From Achromobacter sp. ASV32 (lineage in GTDB: Bacteria; Pseudomonadota; Gammaproteobacteria; Burkholderiales; Burkholderiaceae_B), in assembly GCF_016428805.1 (NCBI RefSeq), contig NZ_JAELTJ010000019.1, positions 1 to 64,000 of the forward strand: DNA of 64,000 nt, given 5' to 3'. The translations under genes and the position numbers were made by a program. The notes below the pieces were generated by a model. That model made no database searches, was not told where the DNA came from, and worked only from the letters and a program-made list of their open reading frames with translations. This document shows positions 53,972 through 63,953 of this stretch, piece by piece; the stretch's first letter is position 1; each line of letters opens with the position of its first letter.

Positions 53972-55678
53972 ATGCGCAAGTTTTTCGCGAACATGACGAT
54001 ACGCAGCAGCCTGTTGTGGGTGCTGGCGTTTTTCTCATTCATGTTGGTGATTGGAGCGGCGCTCGGCGTGCTGTCGCTGCGCATCAGCAACGGGACCCTG
54101 GCCGAAATCAAGCAATCGCAGGAACTGGACGACGCGGTAGGCCGTGTCGTGTCCAGCTATAAGGATTCGTTGAATGGCCTGGGCCGCGCCGCGGCCGTCA
54201 ACTACGCCGACATCGTGGGCAGCGTCGGCCAGCCCACGCTGCTGACGCAGGGCCTGTCGAGCGAGGCGGCCGGTTTGCTGGAACGCGCCAAGGCGTCCAT
54301 GAACAAGGGCCAGGCCGAATTCGATTTCTTCAAGACGTTGCCCAAGCCGCCCGAGGCGGCCGAGTCGCTCAAGGAAGTCGAGGATTCCTATGTCGCGCTG
54401 GTCCAGCAGGGCCTGACGCCGTTGGTCGCCGCGCTGGAAAAGGCCGACATGCCTGCCTATCAGGCGCAGGTGCAAAAGGTGCAGGACGCGCTGGAAGGGC
54501 GCTTCGCCCGTGCGGTCGAAGGGTTCGATTTCTGGCGTGCCAGCAAGATGCTGGACGCTTTCGAGGTGGCGCAGGTGCGTTACCAGTTCGTACTGATGGC
54601 CGTGGGCGCGGGCGGTGTGATCGCCGCCTTGCTGGTGTTCGCCACCTACGTGTTCCTGCGTCGCCGTGTGCTGCAGCCGCTCAAGGAAGCGGGTCACCAT
54701 TTCGATCGCATCGCCGGCGGCGACCTGACCGCCCGGATCGAGGCCCGCAACACCAACGAGATCGGCCAGCTGTTCGCCGCACTCAAGCGCATGCAGGAGA
54801 GCCTGACGCGCACGGTGGCGTCGGTGCGCCGCGGTGTCGATGAAATCAATGTGGGCTCGCATGAGATCGCCGCTGGCAATACGGATCTGTCCAGCCGCAC
54901 CGAGCAACAGGCGGCCTCGCTGGAAGAGACCGCGGCCTCGATGGAAGAGCTGGCCTCGACCGTCAAGCAGAACGCCGACAACGCGCGCCAGGCCAATCAG
55001 TTGGCCGCGAGTGCGTCGGACGTGGCCGAGCGCGGTGGTTCGGCGGTAGCCGAGGTGGTCAACACGATGCAGGGCATTTCGGCCAGCTCGCGCAAGATCT
55101 CGGAAATCGTGTCGGTGATCGACGGCATTGCGTTCCAGACCAACATCCTGGCGCTGAACGCGGCGGTGGAAGCGGCGCGCGCCGGCGAGCAGGGCAAGGG
55201 CTTTGCGGTGGTGGCGGGCGAAGTTCGCTCGCTGGCCCAGCGCAGCGCGCAGGCGGCCAAGGAAATCAAGGGCCTGATCGAGGACTCGGTGACCAAGGTT
55301 GGCGCCGGTTCGCAGCAGGTGGAACGCGCGGGCGCGACGATGCAGGAGATCGTGGCGTCCGTGAAGCGCGTGACGGACATCATGGGCGAGATCTCGGCGG
55401 CCTCGGAAGAGCAGTCCAGCGGCATCGACCAGGTCAACCGCGCGGTCTCGCAGATGGATGAGGTGACGCAGCAGAACGCGGCGCTGGTGGAAGAGGCGGC
55501 GGCCGCGGCCGGGTCCTTGCAGGAACAGGCGCAGCGCCTGGCCGAAGCGGTGGCGGTGTTCAAGATCAATGCAGGTGAAGTCATTGAAGTGCCGGCGCAC
55601 CGGCTGTCCTCGGGCCGTCCGGCCACAGAGGATGACTCGCGGTTGCAAGCGCCTGACGCGCTTGCCCTTGGACACTGA
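53972..55678 (+). CDS. Methyl-accepting chemotaxis protein (Tar-like)
   Basis: A 568-residue membrane chemoreceptor. Membrane helices at about residues 13-34 and 206-228 flank a periplasmic four-helix-bundle domain of the TarH type. A HAMP domain (RRVLQPLKEAGHHFDRIAGGDL and after) and a canonical signalling domain with the tip FQTNILALNAAVEAARAGE and GFAVVAGEVRSLAQR follow. The C-terminus (LQAPDALALGH) has no NWETF-type CheR/CheB tether. An in-frame GTG three bases before the ATG is better placed after AGGAG and may be the true start. It lies inside the che operon, before cheR. Confidence 0.92.
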   Translation: MRKFFANMTIRSSLLWVLAFFSFMLVIGAALGVLSLRISNGTLAEIKQSQELDDAVGRVVSSYKDSLNGLGRAAAVNYADIVGSVGQPTLLTQGLSSEAAGLLERAKASMNKGQAEFDFFKTLPKPPEAAESLKEVEDSYVALVQQGLTPLVAALEKADMPAYQAQVQKVQDALEGRFARAVEGFDFWRASKMLDAFEVAQVRYQFVLMAVGAGGVIAALLVFATYVFLRRRVLQPLKEAGHHFDRIAGGDLTARIEARNTNEIGQLFAALKRMQESLTRTVASVRRGVDEINVGSHEIAAGNTDLSSRTEQQAASLEETAASMEELASTVKQNADNARQANQLAASASDVAERGGSAVAEVVNTMQGISASSRKISEIVSVIDGIAFQTNILALNAAVEAARAGEQGKGFAVVAGEVRSLAQRSAQAAKEIKGLIEDSVTKVGAGSQQVERAGATMQEIVASVKRVTDIMGEISAASEEQSSGIDQVNRAVSQMDEVTQQNAALVEEAAAAAGSLQEQAQRLAEAVAVFKINAGEVIEVPAHRLSSGRPATEDDSRLQAPDALALGH

Positions 55679-55686
55679 GGGTAGCG

Positions 55687-56541
55687 GTGGCAACAGCGGC
55701 AAATACGGCGCCGTCCATCTCGGTGGACCGCCAATTCGATTTCCGGGACGCGGACTTTACCCGCGTGCGCAAGATGATCCACGCGCGCGCCGGCATTTCG
55801 CTGGGCACGCACAAGCGCGAAATGGTCTATAGCCGGCTGGCGCGGCGCCTGCGGGCCCTGGGCCGGCAAGACTTCGGCAGCTATCTGGACCAGCTTGAAA
55901 ATGAACCCGACGCGGCCGAATGGGAAGACTTCGTCAATGCCTTGACGACCAACCTGACGGCGTTCTTCCGCGAATCGCACCATTTCCCCATTCTTGCGGA
56001 TTTTGCGCAAAAGCGCGGCGGCCCGGTGTCGGTTTGGTGCTGTGCGGCATCGACCGGCGAAGAGCCGTATTCCATCGCCATCACGCTGGCCGAAGCGCTG
56101 GGCCCCCGGGCCAGCGGCTGCACCGTGCTGGCCACCGACATCGACACCAATGTGTTGAACCGGGCACGCACGGCGGTCTATCCGGCCGAACGCGTGGCCA
56201 AGATGGAAGACAGCCGGCTCAAGCGCTTTTTCCTGAAGGGCCGCGGCGCCAATGCCGGGCAGGTCCGGGTGCGTCCCGAAATCGCAGACATGGTGCGGTA
56301 CGAAACGTTGAATCTGCTGGCGCCTTCCTGGCCGATCAGCGAAAAGTTCGACGTGATTTTCTGCCGCAATGTGATGATTTACTTCGACAAACCGACCCAG
56401 GCGAAGATTCTTGAGCGGTTCGTCCCGTTGCTCAAGCCGGGCGGCCTGCTGTTTGCGGGCCATTCCGAGAACTTCACCTATATCAGCCGGGATTTCCGTC
56501 TGCGCGGGCAGACAGTCTACGAATGCGCAGGTCGTGCGTAG
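55687..56541 (+). CDS. cheR: Chemotaxis protein methyltransferase CheR
   Basis: A 284-residue SAM-dependent enzyme that methylates receptor glutamates. The N-terminal helical domain includes FTRVRKMIHARAGISLGTHKREMVYSRL. The catalytic domain includes TNLTAFFRESHHF, WCCAASTGEEPYSIAI and later CRNVMIYFDKPTQAKIL. The start is GTG at 55687, 8 bp after the receptor stop. cheB follows after 29 bp. I saw no cheD between them. Confidence 0.95.
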   Translation: MATAANTAPSISVDRQFDFRDADFTRVRKMIHARAGISLGTHKREMVYSRLARRLRALGRQDFGSYLDQLENEPDAAEWEDFVNALTTNLTAFFRESHHFPILADFAQKRGGPVSVWCCAASTGEEPYSIAITLAEALGPRASGCTVLATDIDTNVLNRARTAVYPAERVAKMEDSRLKRFFLKGRGANAGQVRVRPEIADMVRYETLNLLAPSWPISEKFDVIFCRNVMIYFDKPTQAKILERFVPLLKPGGLLFAGHSENFTYISRDFRLRGQTVYECAGRA

Positions 56542-56570
56542 GGCCTACGTGAGACCGAGGCGGCAAAACA

Positions 56571-57629
56571 ATGCAGAAAATAAGAGTTTTATGTGTGGAC
56601 GACTCCGCGCTGGTGCGCGGACTGATGACGGAGATCATCAATAGCCAGCCGGACATGGAAGTGGTTGCGACCGCGCCTGATCCGCTGGTGGCGCGCGAGC
56701 TCATCAAGAAGCACAACCCCGACGTCCTGACGCTGGATGTGGAAATGCCCCGCATGGACGGGCTGGATTTCCTGGAAAAGCTGATGCGCCTGCGGCCGAT
56801 GCCGGTGGTGATGGTGTCGTCGCTGACCGAGCGCGGCGGCGAAATCACGCTGCGCGCGCTGGAACTGGGCGCCATTGACTTCGTCACCAAGCCCAAGCTG
56901 GGCATCCGCGACGGGCTGCTGGAATATACCGAGCTGATCGCCGACAAGATCCGCGCCGCGTCGCGCGCCAAGCTGCGCGCGCCCAGCCCGCACGCCGCAC
57001 CCGCCGCACCATCGCCGATGCTGCGCCGGCCTTTGTCCAGCTCGGAAAAGCTGGTCATCGTGGGGGCGTCCACCGGCGGCACGGAAGCCATCCGCGAAGT
57101 GCTGCAGCCCTTGCCGCCGGACAGCCCGGCGATCCTGATCACGCAGCACATGCCCGCCGGCTTCACCCGGTCGTTCGCGCAGCGCCTGGATGCGCTGTGC
57201 GCGGTGACGGTGCGCGAGGCCGTGCATGGCGAGCGCGTGCTGCCGGGCCACGTGTACCTGGCGCCGGGCGGCGACACGCACATGCGCTTGGGCCGCAGCG
57301 GCGCCAACTATGTGATCGAGCTGGAAGCCAGCGAGCCCGTCAATCGCCACCGCCCGTCGGTGGACGTACTGTTTAATTCCGCCGCCGTGGCAGCGGGCAA
57401 GAACGCCATCGGTGTCATCCTGACCGGGATGGGCAAGGACGGGGCGGCCGGCATGCTGGCCATGCACCGCGCCGGCGCCCATACCATCGCCCAGGATGAA
57501 GCCAGTTGCGTGGTCTTCGGCATGCCCCGGGAGGCTATCGCGATAGGCGCGGCTGACGAAGTGGTGCCGCTGTCGGCGATGAGTGAGCGCATTCTGACTC
57601 GCCTGGGCGACCGGGGGCACCGCGTTTGA
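56571..57629 (+). CDS. cheB: Protein-glutamate methylesterase CheB
   Basis: A 352-residue receptor methylesterase/deamidase. The N-terminal receiver domain (residues 1-120) has CVDDSALVR and the phosphorylated Asp in [13 protein letters not shown]. After a linker, the catalytic domain carries the active-site Ser in [11 protein letters not shown], His in [14 protein letters not shown] and Asp in [13 protein letters not shown]. Phosphorylation by CheA activates it, giving adaptation together with CheR. It follows cheR and precedes cheY by 50 bp. Confidence 0.96.
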   Translation: MQKIRVLCVDDSALVRGLMTEIINSQPDMEVVATAPDPLVARELIKKHNPDVLTLDVEMPRMDGLDFLEKLMRLRPMPVVMVSSLTERGGEITLRALELGAIDFVTKPKLGIRDGLLEYTELIADKIRAASRAKLRAPSPHAAPAAPSPMLRRPLSSSEKLVIVGASTGGTEAIREVLQPLPPDSPAILITQHMPAGFTRSFAQRLDALCAVTVREAVHGERVLPGHVYLAPGGDTHMRLGRSGANYVIELEASEPVNRHRPSVDVLFNSAAVAAGKNAIGVILTGMGKDGAAGMLAMHRAGAHTIAQDEASCVVFGMPREAIAIGAADEVVPLSAMSERILTRLGDRGHRV

Positions 57630-57679
57630 CGCGGACGTCTCCCCGATCGGTCTCAAGCACATTTCTTTTGGAGTAGAAG

Positions 57680-58069
57680 ATGGTAGACAAGGGCATCAAG
57701 ATTCTGGTGGTGGATGATTTCCCCACCATGCGGCGGATCATCCGCAACCTGCTCAAAGAGCTGGGTTTCGAGAACGTGGATGAGGCCGAAGACGGCGCCA
57801 TCGGCCTGGAAAAGCTGCGTAACGGCGGCTTCCAGTTCGTCGTGTCCGACTGGAACATGCCCAACCTGGACGGCCTGGAAATGCTCAAGCAGATCCGCGC
57901 CGATGCGGCCCTGGCTTCGCTGCCGGTGCTGATGGTGACGGCCGAGGCCAAGAAGGAAAACATCGTGGCGGCGGCCCAGGCCGGCGCCAACGGTTACGTG
58001 GTCAAGCCTTTCACCGCGGCGACGCTGGAAGAGAAGCTGGTCAAGATCTTCGAGAAAATTGCCGGCTGA
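57680..58069 (+). CDS. cheY: Chemotaxis response regulator CheY
   Basis: A 129-residue CheY that binds the motor switch when phosphorylated. The acidic pocket is [21 protein letters not shown], the phospho-acceptor Asp (about residue 57) is in [15 protein letters not shown], Thr lies in [11 protein letters not shown], and Lys in [15 protein letters not shown]. It matches the enteric CheY length and the motif pattern strongly. cheZ follows after 9 bp. Confidence 0.96.
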   Translation: MVDKGIKILVVDDFPTMRRIIRNLLKELGFENVDEAEDGAIGLEKLRNGGFQFVVSDWNMPNLDGLEMLKQIRADAALASLPVLMVTAEAKKENIVAAAQAGANGYVVKPFTAATLEEKLVKIFEKIAG

Positions 58070-58078
58070 GGTGCGTGA

Positions 58079-58711
58079 ATGAGCACGACGCAGAATGTTG
58101 ACCCAGCGGAATCCCCGGATCTGATCCACCGCATCGCCTCATTGACCCGCATGCTGCGCGACAGCATGCGCGAGCTGGGCCTGGACCAGGCGATCAAGGA
58201 TGCCGCCAACGCGATCCCCGATGCCCGCGACCGCCTGCGCTATGTGGCGCAGATGACCGAGCAGGCCGCCAACCGCGTGCTGAACGCGACCGAAGCGGCC
58301 GGCCCGATCCAGGACGGCATGTCGCGCTCGGCGCAGGCGCTGGATGCCCGCTGGCAGCAGTGGTACGACCAGCCGCAGGAATTGCCCGAGGCCCGCGAAC
58401 TGGTCAAGGACACCCGCGCCTTCCTGCAGGACGTGCCCAAGCAGACCCAGCAGACGCAGTCCAAGCTGATGGAAATCATCATGGCGCAGGACTTCCAGGA
58501 CCTGACCGGCCAGGTCATCATGCGCATGATGGACGTGGTCGGCGCGATCGAGCGCGAGCTGCTGCAGGTGCTGCTGGACAACGTGCCGCAGGAGCGCCGC
58601 GACGAGGCCAACAGCCTGCTCAACGGCCCGCAGGTCAGCCCCCAGGGCAAGACCGACGTGGTCACCAGCCAGGATCAGGTCGACGACCTGCTGGCCAGCC
58701 TGGGTTTCTGA
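58079..58711 (+). CDS. cheZ: CheY-P phosphatase CheZ
   Basis: A 210-residue phosphatase that turns off phospho-CheY. It is a long helical protein: the catalytic Gln is in the helix [20 protein letters not shown] (about residues 138-157), and the C-terminal CheY-binding peptide ends in [14 protein letters not shown] Pro-containing linker joins them. It is the last of the cheA-cheZ genes and is followed by a hairpin. Confidence 0.95.
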   Translation: MSTTQNVDPAESPDLIHRIASLTRMLRDSMRELGLDQAIKDAANAIPDARDRLRYVAQMTEQAANRVLNATEAAGPIQDGMSRSAQALDARWQQWYDQPQELPEARELVKDTRAFLQDVPKQTQQTQSKLMEIIMAQDFQDLTGQVIMRMMDVVGAIERELLQVLLDNVPQERRDEANSLLNGPQVSPQGKTDVVTSQDQVDDLLASLGF

Positions 58712-58720
58712 CCAGGTCCG

Positions 58721-58759
58721 GGCGGCGGCCGGGGCACTGCCTGGCCGCCGCCTTGCTTT
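58721..58759 (+). terminator. Probable terminator after cheZ
   Basis: GGCGGCGGCC (58721-58730) pairs perfectly with GGCCGCCGCC (58743-58752), followed by TTGCTTTG. It lies 9 bp after the cheZ stop and probably ends the che transcript. Confidence 0.65.
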
Positions 58760-58918
58760 GCCGGGCATGGTCGTATTCCCTAAGGGTATGAAGCGGCATG
58801 CGCGGGTAGACTGCACAAGCATAAGAATCGGGGCCAGCAGTAGCAGACAGGGCGCGCCCGCGCGCCCAGGCAACGGATGCCCATAGAAGGCGATCCGGGC
58901 CGCACAAGGAGGTGCATC

Positions 58919-60466
58919 TTGGCCAGATCCGTATTCGCATTCGGAGGCATCTGGGGTTTATTGCGCCGGCTCAATCGCGGCCGCGCCACGTTATCGGATC
59001 GCCCGCTCTCGATCAGTCCGGCCGCCTGGCCGCTGTACCGCTTTCTGGCCGGCATCCGCAGCCGCGTGGTGACGGTCCGCCAATCCAGCATCGAGATCGC
59101 CCTGAATACCGCGCGCACCCAGTTCCAGGCCGGGCGCTGCGCCGTGCTGGCCCAGGAACAGGCCCGCGCGGCCGAGGCCCTGGCCGCCAGCGGCGCGCAG
59201 ATCGCGGCCCTGTCCGCGTCCACCTCGACCCATGCGCGCGAGATCGCGCAGGTATCCGGGCAGAACCTGCAAGCGGCCGAGCAGGCGCTGGCGGAGCTGT
59301 CCGAGGTCAAGGAACGGGTCGACCGCATGACCCGCGAGATGGCCGCGTTCACCGAGGTGGTGGCGCAGTTGACCGGCCGGGCGCGCTCGGTGGGCGACAT
59401 CAGCAAGCTCATCAAGGACATCGCGCTGCAGACCCAGCTGCTGGCGCTGAACGCCGGCGTCGAGGCGGCCCGCGCCGGCGATGCCGGACGCGGCTTCGCG
59501 GTGGTTGCCAGCGAGGTCGGCCGTCTGGCCGAGCGGGTCAACGCGGCGACCAGCGACATCGGCCGCCATACGGGCGAAATGCTGACGCTGGTCGATTCGA
59601 CCCAACGCCAGACCGGCACGCTGCGCGAAGACGTGGATGCCTCGGGCGCGGTGCTGGACAAGACCTGCCAGGATTTCCAGAATTTCGTGCGCGATTTCGG
59701 CGCCATGAACCGCCAGGTGGGCGAAGTGGTGCAGGCCATCGGGGAAGTCGACGCCACCAACCATGGCATGAGCCAGGACGTCGGCCGCATTGCCGCGCTG
59801 AGCGCCGATGTGCGCGAGCGGGTGGCCAGCATGTCGGGCGAGATCGACCGCATCCGGCGCCAGACCGAGAGCGTGCAGGAGGTACTGTCCGACATGCGGA
59901 CCGGCAAGACGGCATTCGACCGGCTGTCCGAGACGCTGGATGCGTTCCGGCTGGCCGCGATCCGGCTGCTGACGCACGCTGGCGAGCGTGGTCTGGACGT
60001 GTTCGACCATCATTACCAGCGCATCGCCGGCAGCGAGCCGCCGCGCTACCACACGGCCTACGACCGCGGCATCGACGAGGCATTGACGCGCTTGCTGGAC
60101 CGCGTGCTGGAGGCCGTGCCGGGCGGCAGCTATACGCTGCTGGTGGACAAGCGCGGCTACGCGCCGGCCCATAACAGCCGCTATTCGCACCCGCCCAGTG
60201 GCGACCCGGCCCAGGACATCCTGCGGGTGCGCCACAAGCGGATCTTCGACGACCCGGTCGGCGCCCGGTTGGCCGCCAACACGGAAACCCTGCTGTTTCA
60301 GACGTACTCGCGGGACACGGGGGAGATCGTCAACGACATCTCGGTGCCCCTGTACCTGGACGGCGAGCACTGGGGCGCAGTGCGGATCGGCCTCGATTAC
60401 GCGCGTTTTCAGGCCGCCCTGGAGGCGGACGCCCCGCAGCGGCGGCCGCTGGCGGCGGCGGGCTGA
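58919..60466 (+). CDS. Chemoreceptor-like protein with C-terminal sensor domain, TTG start
   Basis: A 515-residue receptor without convincing membrane helices. The signalling domain is N-terminal to middle (about residues 60-350), with a tip [20 protein letters not shown] and [15 protein letters not shown]; the usual Asn of QTN is Gln and the Arg of EVRxLA is Gly. A Cache-like domain forms the C-terminus (about 375-500: [21 protein letters not shown], later [19 protein letters not shown] and [20 protein letters not shown]). The start is taken as TTG 58919, because AGGAGG lies six bases before it; ATG 58877 has none. Its position between cheZ and flhB suggests a role in flagellar behaviour. 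Confidence 0.8.
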   Translation: MARSVFAFGGIWGLLRRLNRGRATLSDRPLSISPAAWPLYRFLAGIRSRVVTVRQSSIEIALNTARTQFQAGRCAVLAQEQARAAEALAASGAQIAALSASTSTHAREIAQVSGQNLQAAEQALAELSEVKERVDRMTREMAAFTEVVAQLTGRARSVGDISKLIKDIALQTQLLALNAGVEAARAGDAGRGFAVVASEVGRLAERVNAATSDIGRHTGEMLTLVDSTQRQTGTLREDVDASGAVLDKTCQDFQNFVRDFGAMNRQVGEVVQAIGEVDATNHGMSQDVGRIAALSADVRERVASMSGEIDRIRRQTESVQEVLSDMRTGKTAFDRLSETLDAFRLAAIRLLTHAGERGLDVFDHHYQRIAGSEPPRYHTAYDRGIDEALTRLLDRVLEAVPGGSYTLLVDKRGYAPAHNSRYSHPPSGDPAQDILRVRHKRIFDDPVGARLAANTETLLFQTYSRDTGEIVNDISVPLYLDGEHWGAVRIGLDYARFQAALEADAPQRRPLAAAG

Positions 60467-60674
60467 AGCCAGTCCGGCGGCGGCGGGCGGTGTGGCAGGG
60501 GCCAGGCCGGCCAGGATGCCGCCGCCCGGCCAGCGCGGGCCGGGCCGGCCGCATCCGGGAATAGCGCCGCTTTCCCCCCGTTTCTTGGCTTATCGCCACA
60601 GGCCCAGGCCTCCTAGAATCTCGGCGGGCAGCTCGTAATCCGTCAATCCGCGAGCCGCAACGACACCGCAGAGC

Positions 60675-61829
60675 ATGGCCGAAGAAAGCGACCTCGAGAA
60701 ATCCGAAGCCGCCTCTCCCAGGCGCCTGGAAAAGGCGCGCGAGGAGGGGCAGATTGCGCGTTCCCGGGAATTGGGCACGTTCATGATGCTGGCCGCCGGT
60801 GTCGGGGCGATCTGGATGGGCGGGGGGGCGATCTATCGGGGACTGAGCGGCGTCCTGCGCAATGGCCTGGGGTTTGACCAGCGCGTGGTGGCCGATCCCG
60901 GGGTAATGGTCGAGCTGGCGGTCAATGGCTTTGGTCACGCCCTGATGGTCATCCTGCCGATTTTCGGCTTGCTGGCGGTGATTGCCGTGCTGTCCAGCGT
61001 GCTGCTGGGTGGCATCGTCATCTCGGGCAAGCCGCTGTCGCCCAATTTTTCCAAGCTGAGCCTGTTTGCCGGGCTCAAGCGGATGTTCTCGGCGCAGACG
61101 GTGGTGGAACTGATCAAGGCGCTGGCCAAGGCCCTGCTGGTCGGCGGCGTGGCGGTGTGGATCATCTGGCGCTACCACGACGACATGCTGGGCCTGATGC
61201 ACGTGGCGCCGCCGGCCGCCCTGACCAAGGCGCTGAGCCTGGTGGCGATGTGCTGCGCCTTCATCGTGGCTTCGCTGATGGTGATCGTGATGCTGGACGT
61301 GCCGTGGCAGATCTGGAGCCACCTGAAGAAGCTGCGCATGTCCAAGGAAGATGTGCGTCAGGAGCACAAGGAAAGCGAAGGCGATCCTCACACCAAGGCC
61401 CGCATCCGCCAGCAGCAGCGCCAGGCCGCGCGCCGCCGGATGATGTCCGAAGTGCCCGGCGCGGACGTGGTCGTGACCAACCCGACCCACTACGCCGTGG
61501 CCCTGAAGTACGAAGAAGACAAGAACGGCGCGCCGCGCGTGCTGGCCAAGGGCACGGGACTGATCGCGCTCAAGATCCGCGAGCTGGCCGCCGAGCACCG
61601 CATTCCCACTTTGGAGGCGCCGCCGCTGGCGCGCGCCCTGTATCAACACGTCGAGCTGGGCAAAGAAATCCCGGCCGAGCTATATACCGCGGTCGCGGAA
61701 GTGCTGGCGTGGGTATTCCAGTTGCGCTCATGGCGCTCGGGATGGGGGGCCGAACCGACGGCGCCCAAGTCCCTGGCCGTGCCGGAAGCGCTGGACCCGC
61801 AGGCAAAAACCGCAGCACAAGGAGTTTAA
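60675..61829 (+). CDS. flhB: Flagellar type III export protein FlhB
   Basis: A 384-residue export-gate protein that switches substrate specificity from hook to filament. The N-terminus (MAEESDLEKSEAASPRRLEKAREEGQI) precedes four membrane helices between about residues 30 and 210. The cytoplasmic domain contains the self-cleavage site NPTHYAVALKY (about residues 269-279, cut between Asn and Pro). The tail is longer than in E. coli FlhB by a few residues. flhA follows after 3 bp. A weak promoter-like TTATCG-N18-TAGAAT at 60591-60619 is possible. Confidence 0.96.
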   Translation: MAEESDLEKSEAASPRRLEKAREEGQIARSRELGTFMMLAAGVGAIWMGGGAIYRGLSGVLRNGLGFDQRVVADPGVMVELAVNGFGHALMVILPIFGLLAVIAVLSSVLLGGIVISGKPLSPNFSKLSLFAGLKRMFSAQTVVELIKALAKALLVGGVAVWIIWRYHDDMLGLMHVAPPAALTKALSLVAMCCAFIVASLMVIVMLDVPWQIWSHLKKLRMSKEDVRQEHKESEGDPHTKARIRQQQRQAARRRMMSEVPGADVVVTNPTHYAVALKYEEDKNGAPRVLAKGTGLIALKIRELAAEHRIPTLEAPPLARALYQHVELGKEIPAELYTAVAEVLAWVFQLRSWRSGWGAEPTAPKSLAVPEALDPQAKTAAQGV

Positions 61830-61832
61830 GGA

Positions 61833-63953
61833 ATGAGCGCTTTGCTCACCATGTTGAAAAGCAGCGGAGGCACGCACGCGCGCCTTCTGGCCGGCCCCGT
61901 CCTGATCGTGATGGTGCTGGGCATGATGGTGCTGCCGCTGCCCACCTTCCTGCTGGACTTGCTGTTCACCTTCAACATCGCGCTGTCGGTGATGATCCTG
62001 CTGGTGGCCATGTTCACGCGCAAGCCGCTGGATTTCGCCGCCTTTCCGGCCGTGCTGCTGTTCGCCACGCTGCTGCGCCTGTCGCTGAACGTTGCCTCCA
62101 CCCGGGTGGTGCTGCTGCATGGCCATACCGGCCCGGACGCCGCCGGCAAGGTGATCGAGGCCTTTGGCCACTTCCTGGTGGGCGGCAACTTCGCCGTCGG
62201 CATCATCGTTTTCATCATCCTGACGATCATCAACTTCATCGTCATCACCAAGGGTGCGGGCCGGATCGCCGAAGTCGGCGCGCGCTTCACCCTGGACGCC
62301 ATGCCCGGCAAGCAGATGGCCATCGACGCCGACCTGAACGCCGGCCTGATCGGCGAGGACGAGGCGCGCCGCCGCCGCGCCGAGGTGTCGCAGGAATCCG
62401 ACTTCTTCGGCTCGATGGACGGCGCCAGCAAGTTCGTGCGCGGCGATGCCATCGCCGGCCTGCTGATCATGGCGATCAACATCATCGGCGGCCTCATCGT
62501 GGGCGTGGCCCAGCACGACATGTCGATGAGCGACTCGGCTCGCGTCTACACGCTGCTGACCATCGGTGACGGCCTGGTGGCCCAGATCCCGGCGCTGGTG
62601 ATTTCCACCGCCGCGGGCGTGGTCGTGTCGCGCGTGTCGACCGACCAGGACATCGGCCAGCAGATCATCAGCCAGCTGTTCTCGAATCCGGCGGTGCTGT
62701 TCCTGACGGCAGGCATCATCGGCATCATGGGTCTGATCCCCAATATGCCCCACGTCGCCTTCCTGACCCTGGCCGGCGGCCTGGCCTGGGGCGGCTGGGC
62801 GCTGCACAAGCGGCGCCAGGCGGTCGAGGCCGCGGCCCGCGACGTGCCGCAGCAGGCGGTGACGCAGGCCCAGGCGGCCGCGGCCGAAGCCAGTTGGGAC
62901 GACGTGTCGATGGTGGACCAGCTGGGGCTGGAGGTCGGCTACCGCCTGATTCCGCTGGTGGACCATGCCCAGAACGGCGAGCTGCTGCATCGCATCCGCA
63001 GCCTGCGCAAGAAATTCGCGCAGGACGTGGGCTTTCTGCCGCCGGTGGTGCATATCCGCGACAACCTCGAACTCAAGCCCAACGACTACCGAATCCTGCT
63101 GTCCGGCGTCGAGATCGGCCATGGCGTGGCCATGCCCGGCCAGTGGCTGGCGATCGACCCGGGCGGCGTGACCATGCAGATCAAGGGCACGCCGACCACC
63201 GACCCGGCCTTCGGCCTGCCGGCGCTGTGGATCGATGGCAGCCTGCGCGACCAGGCCCAGGTGGTGGGCTACACGGTGGTGGATGCCGGCACCGTGGTGG
63301 CCACCCACCTGAACCATTTGATGCACCGCCACGGCTCGAACCTGCTGGGCCGCCAGGAAGTCCAGCAACTGCTGGACCGTATCGGCCGCGACGCGCCCAA
63401 GCTGGTCGAGGACCTGGTGCCCAAGACCTTGTCGCTGACCGCGCTGCAGAAGGTGCTGCAGGGCCTGTTGGCCGAGGAAGTGCCGATCCGCGACATGCGC
63501 ACCATCATCGATACGCTGTCCGAACACGGTCCGCGCCTGGCGGCGCTGGCGGCCGGTTCGGGCGGACAGCCGGACATCAACGAACTGATCGCACTGACCC
63601 GCCGTTCGCTGGGCCGCGCCATTACGCAGCAATGGTTCCCGGGCGAAGGCGAACTGCGCGTGATCGGCCTGGACGTCAAGCTCGAGCGCGTGCTGTCGCA
63701 GGCCCTGACCACCAGCGGGGGGCTCGAACCAGGCCTGGCCGATACGCTGCTGCGCGAGACGCAGGCCGCGGTCGAGCGTCAGGAATCGCAGGGTAACGCG
63801 CCGGTGCTGCTGGTGTCGCCGGTACTGCGCGCGCCGCTGTCGCGTTTCCTGCGCCACCACTTGCCGCAGCTGGGTGTGTTGTCGAATACGGAAATTCCGG
63901 ATGAGCGCATGGTCCGCGTGACCGCGCTGATCGGCGGAGGTAATGGTCAATGA
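61833..63953 (+). CDS. flhA: Flagellar export gate protein FlhA
   Basis: A 706-residue core protein of the flagellar type III export gate. Eight membrane helices fill the first 330 residues. The conserved cytoplasmic FHIPEP segment between helices 4 and 5 is represented by GRIAEVGARFTLDAMPGKQMAIDADLNAG and LIGEDEARRRRAEV. A large cytoplasmic domain (about residues 350-706) binds chaperone-substrate complexes. It starts 3 bp after flhB, and its stop overlaps the flhF start as ATGA. Confidence 0.97.
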   Translation: MSALLTMLKSSGGTHARLLAGPVLIVMVLGMMVLPLPTFLLDLLFTFNIALSVMILLVAMFTRKPLDFAAFPAVLLFATLLRLSLNVASTRVVLLHGHTGPDAAGKVIEAFGHFLVGGNFAVGIIVFIILTIINFIVITKGAGRIAEVGARFTLDAMPGKQMAIDADLNAGLIGEDEARRRRAEVSQESDFFGSMDGASKFVRGDAIAGLLIMAINIIGGLIVGVAQHDMSMSDSARVYTLLTIGDGLVAQIPALVISTAAGVVVSRVSTDQDIGQQIISQLFSNPAVLFLTAGIIGIMGLIPNMPHVAFLTLAGGLAWGGWALHKRRQAVEAAARDVPQQAVTQAQAAAAEASWDDVSMVDQLGLEVGYRLIPLVDHAQNGELLHRIRSLRKKFAQDVGFLPPVVHIRDNLELKPNDYRILLSGVEIGHGVAMPGQWLAIDPGGVTMQIKGTPTTDPAFGLPALWIDGSLRDQAQVVGYTVVDAGTVVATHLNHLMHRHGSNLLGRQEVQQLLDRIGRDAPKLVEDLVPKTLSLTALQKVLQGLLAEEVPIRDMRTIIDTLSEHGPRLAALAAGSGGQPDINELIALTRRSLGRAITQQWFPGEGELRVIGLDVKLERVLSQALTTSGGLEPGLADTLLRETQAAVERQESQGNAPVLLVSPVLRAPLSRFLRHHLPQLGVLSNTEIPDERMVRVTALIGGGNGQ

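Noticed and set aside
50715-54038. An 1100-codon antisense frame across cheA-cheW
   Set aside because: Same cause: codon-bias shadow over confidently identified chemotaxis genes.
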